DNA of 64,000 nucleotides from Odontesthes bonariensis (Eukaryota > Chordata > Actinopteri > Atheriniformes > Atherinopsidae). Location of the stretch: positions 15,733,965-15,797,964 of the forward strand of contig NC_134514.1 of the NCBI RefSeq assembly GCF_027942865.1. Reading direction: 5' to 3'. The translations under genes were made by a program, and so were the position numbers. Below the pieces are notes generated by a model. That model saw only the letters and a program-made list of their open reading frames with translations. It ran no database searches and was not told where the DNA came from. Below, piece after piece: positions 49,659 to 61,545 of the stretch. Every line of letters begins with the position of its first letter. Position 1 is the first letter of the stretch.

Positions 49659-51001
49659 TTAACTGCCACAGAGCAAGGTTTGTTTCATTGCTGTGAAGCT
49701 GAAGCCTTTAGATCTCATCTTCACCTTAATGGCCTCTTGAGTCTGTCTCAATGGGGTCTTCATCATATAAACCATTCTCCTGAAACCCTCTTCAAGTCCC
49801 ATGCCGGTGGTGGCTGAACACGGCTGGATGAACCACGCCCTGCCCTCGCACACTCTTCTCAAGTCCAGTTTCAGGCAGAGCGCTTCGGGGCTTAAAGCAC
49901 CTGGAAGGTCCTGTTTGTTGGCCAGGATCACAAGAGGAACACCTTTGAGACTCTCGTATTTCAAGGCCTAGAAAGTGGAGGAAACAACACGGGGAACACT
50001 TGTAATTACTGCGGTGTAAAACAAACTCTCTTTATGAACTTGTTCATAGGTAGAAGGGTTTGGACTTTTACCTTCCAATTTTTTTTCACAGCTTACCAGC
50101 AGTATAAACCCTTAATGTATGGTTTATGACGCATTATGGGTAGTTTTCTTATTTCCTAAAAGAAATTAAGATTTTTTTTTGTGTTTGTTTCATCAGTTCT
50201 AATCACTACAATATCTGCTATCAGTGCATAAACAGCAAATTTATGGTATTTATCATATATTCATGATTACAATTATAGCATTAATATTTTGAAAAAGAAA
50301 TCTTTATACTACTTGATATTCGCATAAACTCCATCCCGATGAGGGCTTTGGTCCTCATAGCTCTCCTTTTGCTACTTTCAATTATGTTGATGATAATATG
50401 AACACATTAAAAGCAATTATAAACACTCATCAGCTTACATAGATTAAAGTTTTTGTCCTGCTTTGGGTAAATGTGTATATTCAACAGAATTTTCCCACCA
50501 AAAACCAATGATTCTGTCTTCATAATGTTACATCTTCTCTCCCATTTAACAGTGTCAAACTCTGCACAGGCGTCGCTCTGCATCATGAAGTCACAAACCA
50601 ATTTTTAAAGGGATATACTGCTCAGAAATACTGACAAAATAATCAGTCTCTCAAATCAAGACTCAAATATTCACTGATTGAACTACCCGATGGAGTTCCT
50701 TGCGGGCCTCGTTAAGTCGCTCCTCATCCCAACTGTCCACCACAAACACCAGTCCAGCTGTGTCAGAGTAGTGATATCTCCAGTGGGGCCTCATCTTTCT
50801 CTGGCCCCCGACGTCCCACACTGTCAGCTCTGGGCTTCTCCTGTCCGTCTCCAGCGTCTCCACGTTAAAACCCACAGTTGGCACCGTCACCACGCTCTCG
50901 TTGTACTTGAGTTTGTAGAGCAGGGTGGTCTTTCCTGAGCCGTCCAGGCCCAGCATCAGGACCTGCGCTTGTCTCTGAGACTTGGATCCATTCACACCCA
51001 T
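49659..51001 (-). CDS. arl14: ARL14-like ARF-family GTPase (complete, 2 coding exons)
   Basis: This is a small GTPase of the ARF-like ARL11/ARL14 group, involved in vesicle traffic. Exons are 51001-50687 and 49967-49659, joined in phase 0 to give 207 residues. G2 (MGVNGSKS) is a predicted N-myristoylation site. The P-loop GLDGSGKTT is at 18-26, switch 1 TVGFN at 42-46, and switch 2 [14 protein letters not shown] from 62 (catalytic Q67). NKQD is at 122-125 and the guanine-binding CSAT comes later in exon 2. Human ARL14 is 192 residues, and this copy has a longer basic C-terminal tail (about 15 residues). Its position between KPNA4 and PPM1L supports orthology to ARL14 rather than ARL11. I recall the mammalian gene as having no coding intron. 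Confidence 0.88.
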
Positions 51002-52509
51002 GTCCGACGCCTGCAGGGTTAGTTTCCGTACCCAGAGAAGTATGTGTTTTTTCCCCCCCCGTCCAACTGTGTAAACTATGTTGTCTGCACTCAGTGGCTA
51101 CGTCTGTGTGAGCCTAGTGTGTCTGGTCTCTTATGAGGAACATGCGATCCCTCCCCTCTGTTGTGACTCCTTATGTCTCTGCGTTGCTTCCAGTAATGCT
51201 ATTTATATCCAAAATGACTCTGCCAATAAGTGGGACAACATGAAGTTCTCTGGCCCCCACTGCAAGGTCAGTGGAGTCACGTCACACCTGCCCCAGATCA
51301 TCATACACACCAGCAGCCAGGAAGTCCATGTATGGAACGAGCAGAATATTGTAGGTCTTCCTGGCGGGATGTCCAATCGTGTGACATCACGGCTATATTT
51401 TGGTTGCGCCGGCTGATGGATAAATATGGTTTTGAGCCTGAGGGATTTGTTTTTAAAACTGAAAATGCATGCACATAAAACACATCTTGATTATCACAGA
51501 CTACAACACAACACAGTAATTACTGCATCATGCTTGAATTCACATACTAATAGATCATGGTCTTTGTAATAACTGAAAGGTAAGACCCTTATAAATCTTT
51601 ATAAGACACCTATTTACATATGTGTAAGACCAGTCTAAGATAAAGCCTATACTTCTACTTCGTATACTTATTGTTTATGAACATCAATATGAACTTGTAA
51701 TTGCTCCCAGGTGTTGCTCAGTTTACTTGATTAAACTTTTAAAATATCTTCAGCAGAATTAAAACCTTTGAATTAATTTACCAGCAGTTGTACAATGGAT
51801 TTACGCACATTTAAACTGCTGTGTTACTGTAAAGAGCCTCATTAGAGTGAACAAATCCTGTTTTATGCACTTATAAACAGTGAAGTGTTACCTGGAATGA
51901 GCACTGCAAGCTGTAAGAAATATGTACGTTGTATGTATGTAAATACATATTTTCTACAATACATCTGTAGAAGTAACCCTTTTTCTAAATTGTTTTCAAT
52001 GTGTTGCGGTTTCCAACACAAATCTTTTAGCCGCTCAGTTTAAGGTTGGGTCCTCAGGTTCCTTTATTTGTGACGTGCTACTGGTTTATAGCAAGAGATA
52101 CGCTGAGATCCAAAATATGCTTTTGTGTCATTTATTATAATCAAACCGCACAGTTATCACAGCGCAGCAAATATATGGATTAAGGTAAAGATGAAAACTA
52201 GCAGATTAAACAGATACAAAAGGTGATGAATGAATGAATGTGGCGTGGCAGTCAACAAAATTACGGCTACTCCCAACCCTGACTCTCTCACATCTGTGTC
52301 GCCGGTGAGTCCACACCTTTACGCACACACGCCTACTCCCATGTGAACCACCCCCTCTGCAACACACACACACACACACACAAACTCAAACTCACTGTGC
52401 TCCCTTACACAATGAAAGAAAAAACACACACAAAGTGACTTAATCACTTATGATTTTAATGTTACCTTTTTTGATTGACATTGTAAAATTTTCTTTATTT
52501 TTTTAGCAG
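51002..52509. other. ARL14-PPM1L intergenic
   Basis: The ARL14 5' flank occupies the left part. 51230-51480 has open frames on both strands that match nothing. 51998-52470 may be an unidentified repeat. A CA run lies near 52363-52382. No gene is supported. Confidence 0.35.
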
Positions 52510-53592
52510 TTTATTAAAGTCAACAAAAACAAGTACAAATGCCACAAACATTCTTTAAGGTACACTGGAAAAGGAAAAATTATGTGACAAAAAAAAACAA
52601 AAAAACCACGAAGCACAAACTCTTTATCTGGTTTACAAGTCTGAAGATAATTCATGAACAGGTGCAGCTCTGTATTAAACTGTATGTGTGTGTGTGTGTG
52701 TGTGGCGTAACAATATAACATGAGGACAGTATGTACATTCATCTTAAGGTTTCGTGTCTCTCCGAGACGCTCCTTCAACAATGCTCTTCTAATTTCAGTT
52801 AATGTACGACGCTGTGATCGACTGCGTTTCGTCAAAAATTAACGAGCAATTTTGGCAGCGAAGAAAAAAAGAATAAGGCAACAATAATTCGTCTCATTCA
52901 AAGGACTGTTATATTTGGACTTCCAGTCCCGTTGAAACGTAAATGTGATACAGATTAGGAATAACTTCTCTTTGCCTTAGGTGATGATACTCCAACGTGG
53001 TGATAAAAATGACCAATTTTACCTCCATTTGTCATGATCTCAATTACTTTGTGATATTTTTTTCCTTTAACAGGTCCTCACATATCAGACAAGTTAAACC
53101 TTATGAACAAACAATTAGCAGTCAATCATAATGAGATGTTATCACATTATATCCATTATATACTTACATGTGTAGTCGTTTAAAGGAACGCTTCATCACA
53201 CTCTGACAGTCTACAATCATCCAACGGTTATTATATTTTACATTAATATCAGTTGCACAGATCTAAATAAGTTGGGTCTGAACAGGTGAATCTCTCAGCT
53301 TTAAAAAACAAAACAAAAAAAAAAAAGTTACAAACATGGGAGACATGAGACTTCAGAGCAGAAACAGCTGAAGTTACAAGAAAATTAAAAGTGGGGAGGC
53401 TCAACACAAAACATGTATTCCATTCCTACATCCAGTTTTCCCACATGCAGCAAATGTGATGTAAAAATGGATTCGGTTCTACTGCTGTACAATATGAGCG
53501 CTAATATAAGAAGCATAGGCGTCGTCATCGTTAGTGTTGTTCACGATTGAAAGGAAAGTCGCGTTAACAGTCCACATATATGCAAGGAAAAT

Positions 53593-53816
53593 CAGGGATG
53601 TCTACAGTCGGTCCTCGAGAGCCGCTGTCCTGCAGGTTTTAGACGTTTCCCTGGCTCAACACACCTGGTTCAGATGAAATGGATCTCTTCAAAAGATTGT
53701 TAAGTTCTGCACAAGCCTGCTAATGATGCCTTGATCTGAATCCGGTGCGTTGAAGCAGGGAAACGTCTAAAAGCTGCAGGACAGCAGCCCTCGAGGACCG
53801 GATGTGGACATCCCTG
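53593..53816. mobile_element. Snapback hAT-like MITE in the PPM1L 3' flank
   Basis: The left arm starts CAGGGATGTC and continues with TCGGTCCTCGAG, TGTCCTGCAGGTTTTAGACG and TTTCCCTG. The right arm is its inverted copy, ending GTGGACATCCCTG. The arms are about 85 bp at near 87% match, leaving a short middle. I recall this as an abundant teleost hAT-type foldback element. No clean 8-bp duplication was seen. Confidence 0.7.
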
Positions 53817-54081
53817 CGTTAAACCAAAGCACTTTCTGTGCTTCACTTTGTCGATACCGTGAGACAGCCTGGACGCACAGTGTGAGAAACTAAAGATATG
53901 AATTAAATGGTCACATAGACAGCGAGTGACAGACGTAATTAAAATATACGGATATGAAATGCCAAACCATCTCATGTTCTTTTTAATCCGTCATCAATGG
54001 CGTTAAAAACAGTGACTTACTGATGTGAGACTCATGTGCAAGTTTATCACAAAGCGAAATCAGCTTTCATTCACTCTCTCA

Positions 54082-54082
<1 letters not shown>

Positions 54083-54152
<70 letters not shown>
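54083..54152. repeat. (AC)35 microsatellite
   Basis: Uninterrupted 70-bp dinucleotide run in the probable PPM1L 3' UTR, the longest in the window. Confidence 0.98.
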
Positions 54153-54156
<4 letters not shown>

Positions 54157-54483
54157 AGACTCATGGGCGCATCCACAGCTGCACAAAGCTAAATCAAAGC
54201 TAAATCTGTTTATTTGCATAACAGCGACCCATCTCACATTAAGCGTTTCAAAAGGTGAGGTCAAACCTAAATGAACGACATTTTCATTTCATCTCTTTTA
54301 ATGCAGTAAAAGTTAATAAAAGGAGGCCGAGGATCGCTTGTGCAGTTAGAAGCGCAACTTCAACTCCCGTAAACGTCTGCGATAGAAACAGTTCTCACCA
54401 ACAAAACAACAGAAATCTTTTCCCTCTGGGCTAATGTTATTTCCATTCAAACGTAATGCAGATGTTATGCGTGTGGGAGACTA

Positions 54484-57400
54484 CTACTTTTCGCTGGTTT
54501 TGCCTTTAAACTTGACCACCATGACGGTGATGTTGTCAGGGCAACCACGGTAGAAGGACTGGAGGACGATGCTCTTGGCGCCGAAGTGCGGCTCGTCCAG
54601 TCGCTCCCTGATGAAGCGAACCGCCTCCTCGTTGCTGAAGGTGTCCCACAGGCCGTCCGACGCCAGGATCATGAACTCGGGCTGCAGCTTGTTCAGGTCA
54701 AAGGTCATGATGTCGGGATCGGGAACGACCACGTTGAGGTTTTTCAGAGGGTAATCTCCCAGAGAACGGGACATGGCCAAGATGCCCTGGACACGCCACG
54801 AGCCATTGAAACTAATGAAACCGCCTGCGGAGGAAGCCCGGGGAGGGGAATAGGGTGGGCAGCGGGAAAACAGTGGACAACAACAGGGGAGGATCAGGTA
54901 TGAGAAAGAATGTGAAGGATGAGCACAAAGTTAAGAAAAATAAAAAAGTGGAAATGAAAGAAACGGTCTGGCAGCATGTTTAAATCAAACAGTTCACATC
55001 AAAGTCCAGATTATAATGTGGATCATTACCACTGACATGTTTTCACTCACTCTGTGCTTACTGTTGGGCTGAAGGAACTAACTGTTTTTGTTGGATATAT
55101 TTCAGTTCATGTCATATCCTGTAAGTACAGCTGTGTATCCTCTATGGCTTCAACAGCGAGCGGGGGAATTGTACTGGAAGTTGGTGGATAAGACGCAGAC
55201 TTCCATCTTTGGTCATAACATCCTCTCGAGAAGGGCCATTAACAGGATTTAGAAAAATACTGAAGTTGAGAGTTCAAGCCAAGATTGTAAATATTGATGT
55301 CAGCCTGAGAAAAACCCCATTATGTGCAACTTCCTACTATAAAAAGCACCAAGTTTGCTAAAAATCCCTTTGAGGCACATTATATGTTGCCTCGGTGTCT
55401 GCCCCGAACATCATGAGGTATTAAAACCTAGCAGTTAGCTGCGGCCGTGCGTCACTAGACCGTGTTTATTTGTGTTCACAGAAATCAATGAGCCATGTTT
55501 CTTCAGTTTCTTTCAGAATTTATGCGTTTTGCATTTTCACTAAGAGGATTGCAGCATCTCAGCCAAAGTTCGTCAGGAGGCACCAAACTCAAAACACTTA
55601 AAGTCTATCTTTGTACAGCAGCCACGGGCAGAAATGTACTGATGTTTGAAAAGATCTCAATGCAAAAATTAAGATTTAAAACAAACAAGATTCACGAAAA
55701 ACTAAGATTTTAGATAAAAAGTTGGGCAATGCAAAAAAATAAAAAAAGTGTAACAGCAGCAAAATAATTAGAAATGGGGAAGAAAGATTGCTGCGAGTCT
55801 TAAGCCCTTTTCACACTGCTAAAAAAACAAACACCAACACCCACTAAATGTGACTTTCGAGTGCAACAGTAAAGTGTTTAATCTACATTTAGTCGCGAGT
55901 CAAATGACTCTGCAGTAGTCATGGTTTTTTATGGGCTACAGCTCCATTCAACATTGATGGGATTTTCCTGGAGGGTGCTGTAAGCTGCAAGAATAGGCAC
56001 AGCTCACAGCCACTTTAAAGAAATACACTCTTACTGACTGTAATGTCTTACGTGGAGTCTCTGAAACCGACAGCAACAAACAACTCGCAGACAAAGAGAA
56101 ATGAGATTGGTGCATTTTACCCGATGGCGAGACATCTGGAAGCTCACTCCGAGCCCAGCTGTGTGGGGCTGACGTCTATGGTCCAGTCAAAAATAATAAA
56201 TGAGTCTAATTATCTCAGAAAGTCGCTTTTATTGAGAAAACGTAGTCCGACAGAGACTGTAGGGTATAGTGCAATGGCATGCCGTCCTACTGTTGCAGTT
56301 ACAGGCCTGTCCGGTGTAAGGTAGCCGTGGTTACCGGAGCGGTGCTGAATATGCTGTAGCCCTCAGAGTACTGAGGGAAAACACGCTACTACAAGCAAGT
56401 TTTGGGTGGTGCTTTCAGTGCGAAACACGACCATTAGATGGAGCTGTGGGGCTTCCCTGACTAACTAAGTTTGTCATCTCTCTTCAATCTGCTTTGAATC
56501 TCTCCTCAAGTATGCAGATGGGGTTGGAGAGAGAATTGTGCCTACAAGTGCACCTTAAAAAAATGTGCACTGTCTGGCTGCATTTGATAACACATTGCTT
56601 TAGAAGCAGATTGTGTTATCAGTGAGTAGGTTTTGATGTCAGCCTTAGACACAAGAAACATGATAATGGTTCTGAGCTTTGATCAAAAGAAAACTTATTT
56701 TACGCTTTCATGACAACAATCGGGGCTCTGATGTTCCTGATTTAACAAAAGCTTTGTTCTGATGCTCAGAAGAACTTAAAAAAAATAAATAAATGGCAGT
56801 TTTCTCACCAGCCTTCTTGATCCTCTTGCGTTCCTTGAGCTGGTACGGTTTGTGGTCATGGGATAGAGGGATGGCGTTGCCGTCTTTATCGCACAGAACT
56901 CCGCGAGAGTCTCCAACATTGGCCACAGTCAACTCCTTATCAGACAGCAGAGCCACCAGACATGTAGTGCCTGCAACAATGGGAAGAGAAGAAGGGCAGC
57001 GAGAGGGAAATTACATGGGAATCACAAGAATTTCATGGCATTCCACAGTTGAGACATCAAATGTTGTTAGTGAATATGTCAGCAGATAACCAGAGTCCTT
57101 AGAATTCGTCCTTGGGGAACCACAAGCGGCGGCAAAATTTCAAAGCTGTCCATCAAATGGTTGCTGAAACATTTCCCTCTGTTTCAAAGTGGTGGAGCAA
57201 CTGACAGACTGACATGAGAGACATGCCAGAGTGCGAATATGGTTAACGCCAATATAAAAATCCCTTTTTGAAAACCAAACCACACTTGTAAAACATTTCG
57301 TCTTATCGCCAGAACTTTTACGACGGGATGCTTCACTGGAAACAAATAAGTGATTAAAGAAAAACCACAAATACTTGACCATGGTCAGGAAAAGACATTA

Positions 57401-60400
57401 ATGTCATCCCCGGCATGACATAAAACATGAAACTTTGTGAAAACAATGCAGCACAAGAAAGCATGTGCAAAGAAGGCAAAAACTCTTTCAAGTAACTTCT
57501 CAAAAATGCTTTCATTTCTCCTTCCTCTCTATGTTTAGCTTCCCAGTCAGGCAGAACCGAGTGTAGACGAGGAATCTGAGGCCTATTGTGCGAGATCCAA
57601 AGTCCTGTAGAGAAAGAACAGATCTGCCGGTTTGGTCATCTGCTCACACAGAGTAAAGACAAAACTGACGAGTGGGAGCAGGGAGCAGAGGAGAATTAAA
57701 AAGAAGAAACAAAGAATGGGTCCTACCACCCGGGGCTGGACCACCTGGACAGAGAGGGGTGGCGTACAGGGAGTGAGAAGAGGACAATGGGCCACACAGC
57801 AGAGTTCAAAATAAATGCACCAGGAGGCAGAGAAAAGGCTGAAACAAAGCAGGTTCGGATGTTCTTCCAAAGACGGTGGATCACCTACAAACATGTCACA
57901 GTTGAGGGGTTAATACAGTTTGTCTTGGACATTTTTGCATTTGGCCCAGAGGATCAAATCCATCTCCTTCGAAGGGTCCTTTGAGTTCAGTTACAGTGCT
58001 GGACCTGATGCAGGCAGCGTATGAGCAAAGGGACGGGAGAGCAGGCTGCACAGGATCCAGATAAAATGAAAAGTGAGAGTTCAGGAAGGGCGGGGAGCTG
58101 AAAGAAGAGGGAATATTAACAGAAAGTAGCAGAACAATGATTTTATAATACACTGAAGCTTAAGAGTGACACAAATGTGATAAATTAGGTAAACAGCTAA
58201 AAGGAAGACTATCATGACTGAAGGCCGATGCCACTTAATAATGAAAGTCTAACTGAATCTTTTAGAAACACATTTCTTTTAGTTTCATCACTGTGTGCAT
58301 CCCCTAATCCTGCTGCTTGAGCTTATGGCTGCAGCAGCTCCATGCCACGCTGTCCAGCTAATTATCCTTATCTCGTTCCCATGGTGATTGAGATAATGGA
58401 CTGAGGTGCTTTCCGAGGACACCCTTCCCCAATTAGCCCGGTCATGCCAAGCATAGATTAAGTATTCCCTATTAAAATGGCACCGTGGCCCAAAAGCACT
58501 CCGTGCTCGTGCTAATTATCGGCTTCACTTGGCCAGACAGACCTTCAACAGTCCAGTAAGTTTAACACCTCCGCCCCAGTTCATCTTCCACTCCGATTTG
58601 TGTAGTTGTACCAATTTAGTCGGAGCTTGCAAAGCGAGAGGCCACGCCTGAGCTCTCACTACATCTCAGTTTATGTTCTAAAAAAAGCAGCATGGCATCG
58701 AGGTGTAAAGTGAAATATGGTGTCTTGACTAAAAAGCTTTCCTGAGAATTAGTATCATCTTACCTGCCCTTCTTGGACTTGCACTATTGACACGTTTACT
58801 CTTTGTACGAGCGTCCTTGAACTGCTACTTAAAGTCTGTGCCACCCTGAGGAAGTTAAATTCATATCTTATTTTGAGACAGATGTCCCTTTATGGAGTAT
58901 TATGTACTTTATTGTCAGCCTGCTTCTGCTTTCAACAGTAAGTACTGCACAGTCCACCTGGTTGTGGTTGCAAAGGCGCTGAGATCTGAGGTCATAAAGC
59001 CACATGAAGGTTAACAGAAGCAGAATACCACGCCGCATTAAGGAGACCGTTTCCATAACAGACTCTAAGCTCCTGGGCATTGCATCAAAGTCCCATCTCT
59101 GCCTTCCTCCTTTCAGCCGCTTACCTTTGCTGATAAATAGAGGGATGAATGAACAGGAGGATAAACCAGATATGCTGTTGTCCCGGGGACAGGGAGCTGA
59201 ATTGAGAGTGTATCTCCGTATTCTCCCTTCACTCTTCGCTCCTTGCCCCCCCCCTCCCCGGATTATAACAGAAAGCTGGGAGCCGTGCACTCTAAAAGAT
59301 GTGATTGTTGAATTAGATTCTGGGACAAGAATGCACAACTTTGACCACATCAGCAAATCCCCCTGAGACACTGGTAAGAGAGCTAGTACAAAACTGCAGC
59401 AAATTCAATCTCTGACTGTCTTAACGCTCAGAGGGGATAACACGGGAGCCTTTTCATTGTAAAGGTGTTGGACTTTAAGTTGATCGATAAGCTCAGTATT
59501 AGTCCTTTTTGTTGTGCTGTCCAAGTTAAGAATGGGAGAAGCAGAGTGGGGAAAGAAGGTAAAAAATAGTCGTGCCTTTGGAGACTGAATTCAATAGTTC
59601 ATGGAGTTCAGGAGCAGAGGGAAGAAGAATACGAAGGGCAGATTTACTTGCCGGCTGTTTAGAGAGCAACGCTGAGCAGAAAGATGTTTATCTGCAGTTG
59701 GGGTGGCAGGAAAGGAGAGAGAATTAGAGAAACAAAAAGGCAGTGCGCAGTAGGACCTTGTTTCAGGGAGGTAATTATCAGACTGGGCGCTCCGACTCTG
59801 CACGTTTTAATTGTCCTTCGGTGCATCACACGACCCGTCATTCTCAGGAGGATTCACAACTTTACGAGTCACATGTTGGAGTTTTAATTTAGGCCACAAC
59901 ACAGACTGTTGTTCGCATTTACATTCTAATTGTTTGCAGTCACTTTTCCACTCTTCTTATTTCTTCAGAAGCATTCGTTCAGTTAAATCTTTGGTCTAAT
60001 ATTCCATCATTTCAACATAATTTTTGTTGGTTAGGCTGTCAGTGAACTCACGAGAGTACAAGTAAAACAATGAAACTTGAATGAACTAGAATTCTGTGTC
60101 CTTCCAAAGTCGAAACTATATTCAGATCCCTAAAAACGCAGCGTTGGCATACTCAATCGCCCTGTAAATGTGCCCTCTTTGTCCCAAAGCCTTTCCTTTT
60201 TGCACTGAACCTCACTTGAGCTGGTGTTGCCAGATTTTGTGACGGCAACAAGCAACCCTATCTATGAAAACAAATCCAAAACAAGCAAGAGTGTTCTTAG
60301 AAAAACAAGCCCAAAGTCGCTCCTGCTCACTGAACCTAGAAACTGTAGAACTTAAAGAATTCCTTGCAAAAGCAGCAGCGATGCCACCAGATGCAGTGAA

Positions 60401-61545
60401 AACTCTAGCAGGATCTAAAGGTGAGATTAAGGTTTACAAATGTCTACGTAATGCCGTCAAGATCAGCGAGCTCCACACAACTCCATTTGATTATTGCTTG
60501 AGTGAACGTATTCAGAAAATGCTGTTTTCACAGCAGTGCCCCCCCCCCCCCCCTCATGCTCAATAACTTAATAATGTTGGCATAGAAAACAAGTTAACAT
60601 ACGTTCTTGGCCTGGGGACATTTCTTATGATGTGAACCTAGCAGAAAGTCCAGTTCGTTTATGAATGACGCCTCTGTTTCTCAACTCCACTGTACAACAC
60701 TGATGAGGGCCTTTTTGTTTCCCTCTGTACATTCACGGCGCCTTTAGTCATCGCTCCTTTGTACCCATGTTTTGTATTTATTGTTCTCCCTCATTCTGCA
60801 ATACTGGGCCCTCCTTCCTCTCCACTTTGTAGCTCTCACTGGAACAATGATTGCATCCCTCCATCTGCCCTTGCTCCTAACACTTTCCATCCATCACTAT
60901 CTCTATCGTATTTCCGTTCTCAGCCCCCTCCACAGATAATTACTACAGGCCTTGTGAGGATAAACTTGTATTTAAACAGCTGAGTAAGCAAGGCCTTGGG
61001 CTGCTGACAGTCACTCTTCAGCAACTGTCAAGTGGAACAGTAAAGGTAAAAAGACTTGGTAGGTTTGGTATGCAGCATTATAAGGGTGATTTTACACATT
61101 CATGGCTTTCTCAGGTCTCCAGTATTGAGAGGAGTGTACAGGTTAAATCCATATGCATGCCCCCTACTTTTATGGTTACTCACACAGGTTGACATACCAT
61201 ATGCAGACTGCCAATTAATGAACCATAGCATCTGTGCAGACAAAAACCACAGCACAAAATTGTAATACATGCAAAAACATGCATACTTTTAGTGTCACGG
61301 ACATTTGTCTTGCTAAATAGATACACACCGGCTTCGTTGTAATTGGCAGAAAGCTTGTCCAGTATTTCTCTGTCCAGCGTCAGGATTTGCTGCTCCAGGA
61401 TGGACGGATAGGAGAGGCTGACTCTCTCCTTTTTGTCGTCTTTCTCTTTGTCTTTTTCTCGGTCTCGCTCTTTCTCCCGTTCATAGGTCAGCAGCTGCTG
61501 GCGCAGAGCCTCTGGCAGGTGGGCTTTGGCAAAGTCAGCAGCAGC
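54484..61545 (-). CDS. ppm1l: PPM1L, PP2C-type protein phosphatase (3' part, last three exons)
   Basis: PPM1L is a membrane-bound Mg/Mn-dependent Ser/Thr phosphatase of the ER, linked to stress-kinase (TAK1/ASK1) and ceramide-transport signalling. Exons in order are 61545-61329, 56970-56809 and 54824-54484 (720 nt, 239 residues plus stop), phases agreeing. Seen are LEQQILTLDREILDKL, VANVGDSRGVLCDKDG, FISFNGSWRVQGILAMSRSLGDYPL, the metal-binding ASDGLWD and GCPDNITVMVV. The first exon, with the TM helix and the DGHGG metal site, lies beyond 64000. The first exon in the window carries a charged K/R/D/E insertion of about 14 residues relative to human PPM1L (between LTYE and VSLSY). It is the last gene of the block. 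Intron 56971-61328 holds no recognised gene. Confidence 0.93.
56971..61328 (-). other. ppm1l: PPM1L intron, mostly unannotated
   Basis: 4.4 kb. It contains the candidate enhancer at 58301-58600, a second ATTA-rich segment at 59750-59900, a C homopolymer near 60540-60553, and two-strand open frames at 58868-59371 that match no family I know. Confidence 0.5.
58301..58600. promoter_or_regulatory. Candidate conserved non-coding/enhancer segment in a PPM1L intron
   Basis: Within about 250 bp there are AGCTAATTATCCTTATCTC, CCCCAATTAGCC, GAGATAATGG and TGCTAATTATCGG. These are clustered homeodomain TAATTA/ATTA and GATA/TTATC cores in a balanced-composition stretch without simple repeats. This resembles vertebrate developmental enhancers, but conservation could not be tested. 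Confidence 0.3.

Larger units (their letters stand above)
52510..54483 (-). other. ppm1l: Probable PPM1L 3' UTR (minimum extent)
   Basis: The region follows the PPM1L stop at 54484 and reaches an AATAAA on minus at 52515-52510. It contains the (AC)35 run at 54083-54152 and the snapback element at 53593-53816. The mRNA may extend further, since human PPM1L has a long 3' UTR. Confidence 0.4.

Noticed and set aside
51998-52470. Possible solo LTR in the ARL14-PPM1L gap
   Set aside because: No paired TG...CA ends with a target duplication could be fixed, so it is only noted as a possible repeat.
58868-59371. 167-codon open frame on minus, with a 120-codon frame opposite
   Set aside because: It matches no family, lacks splice or start context and lies in a PPM1L intron. 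Overlapping open frames on both strands point to chance.
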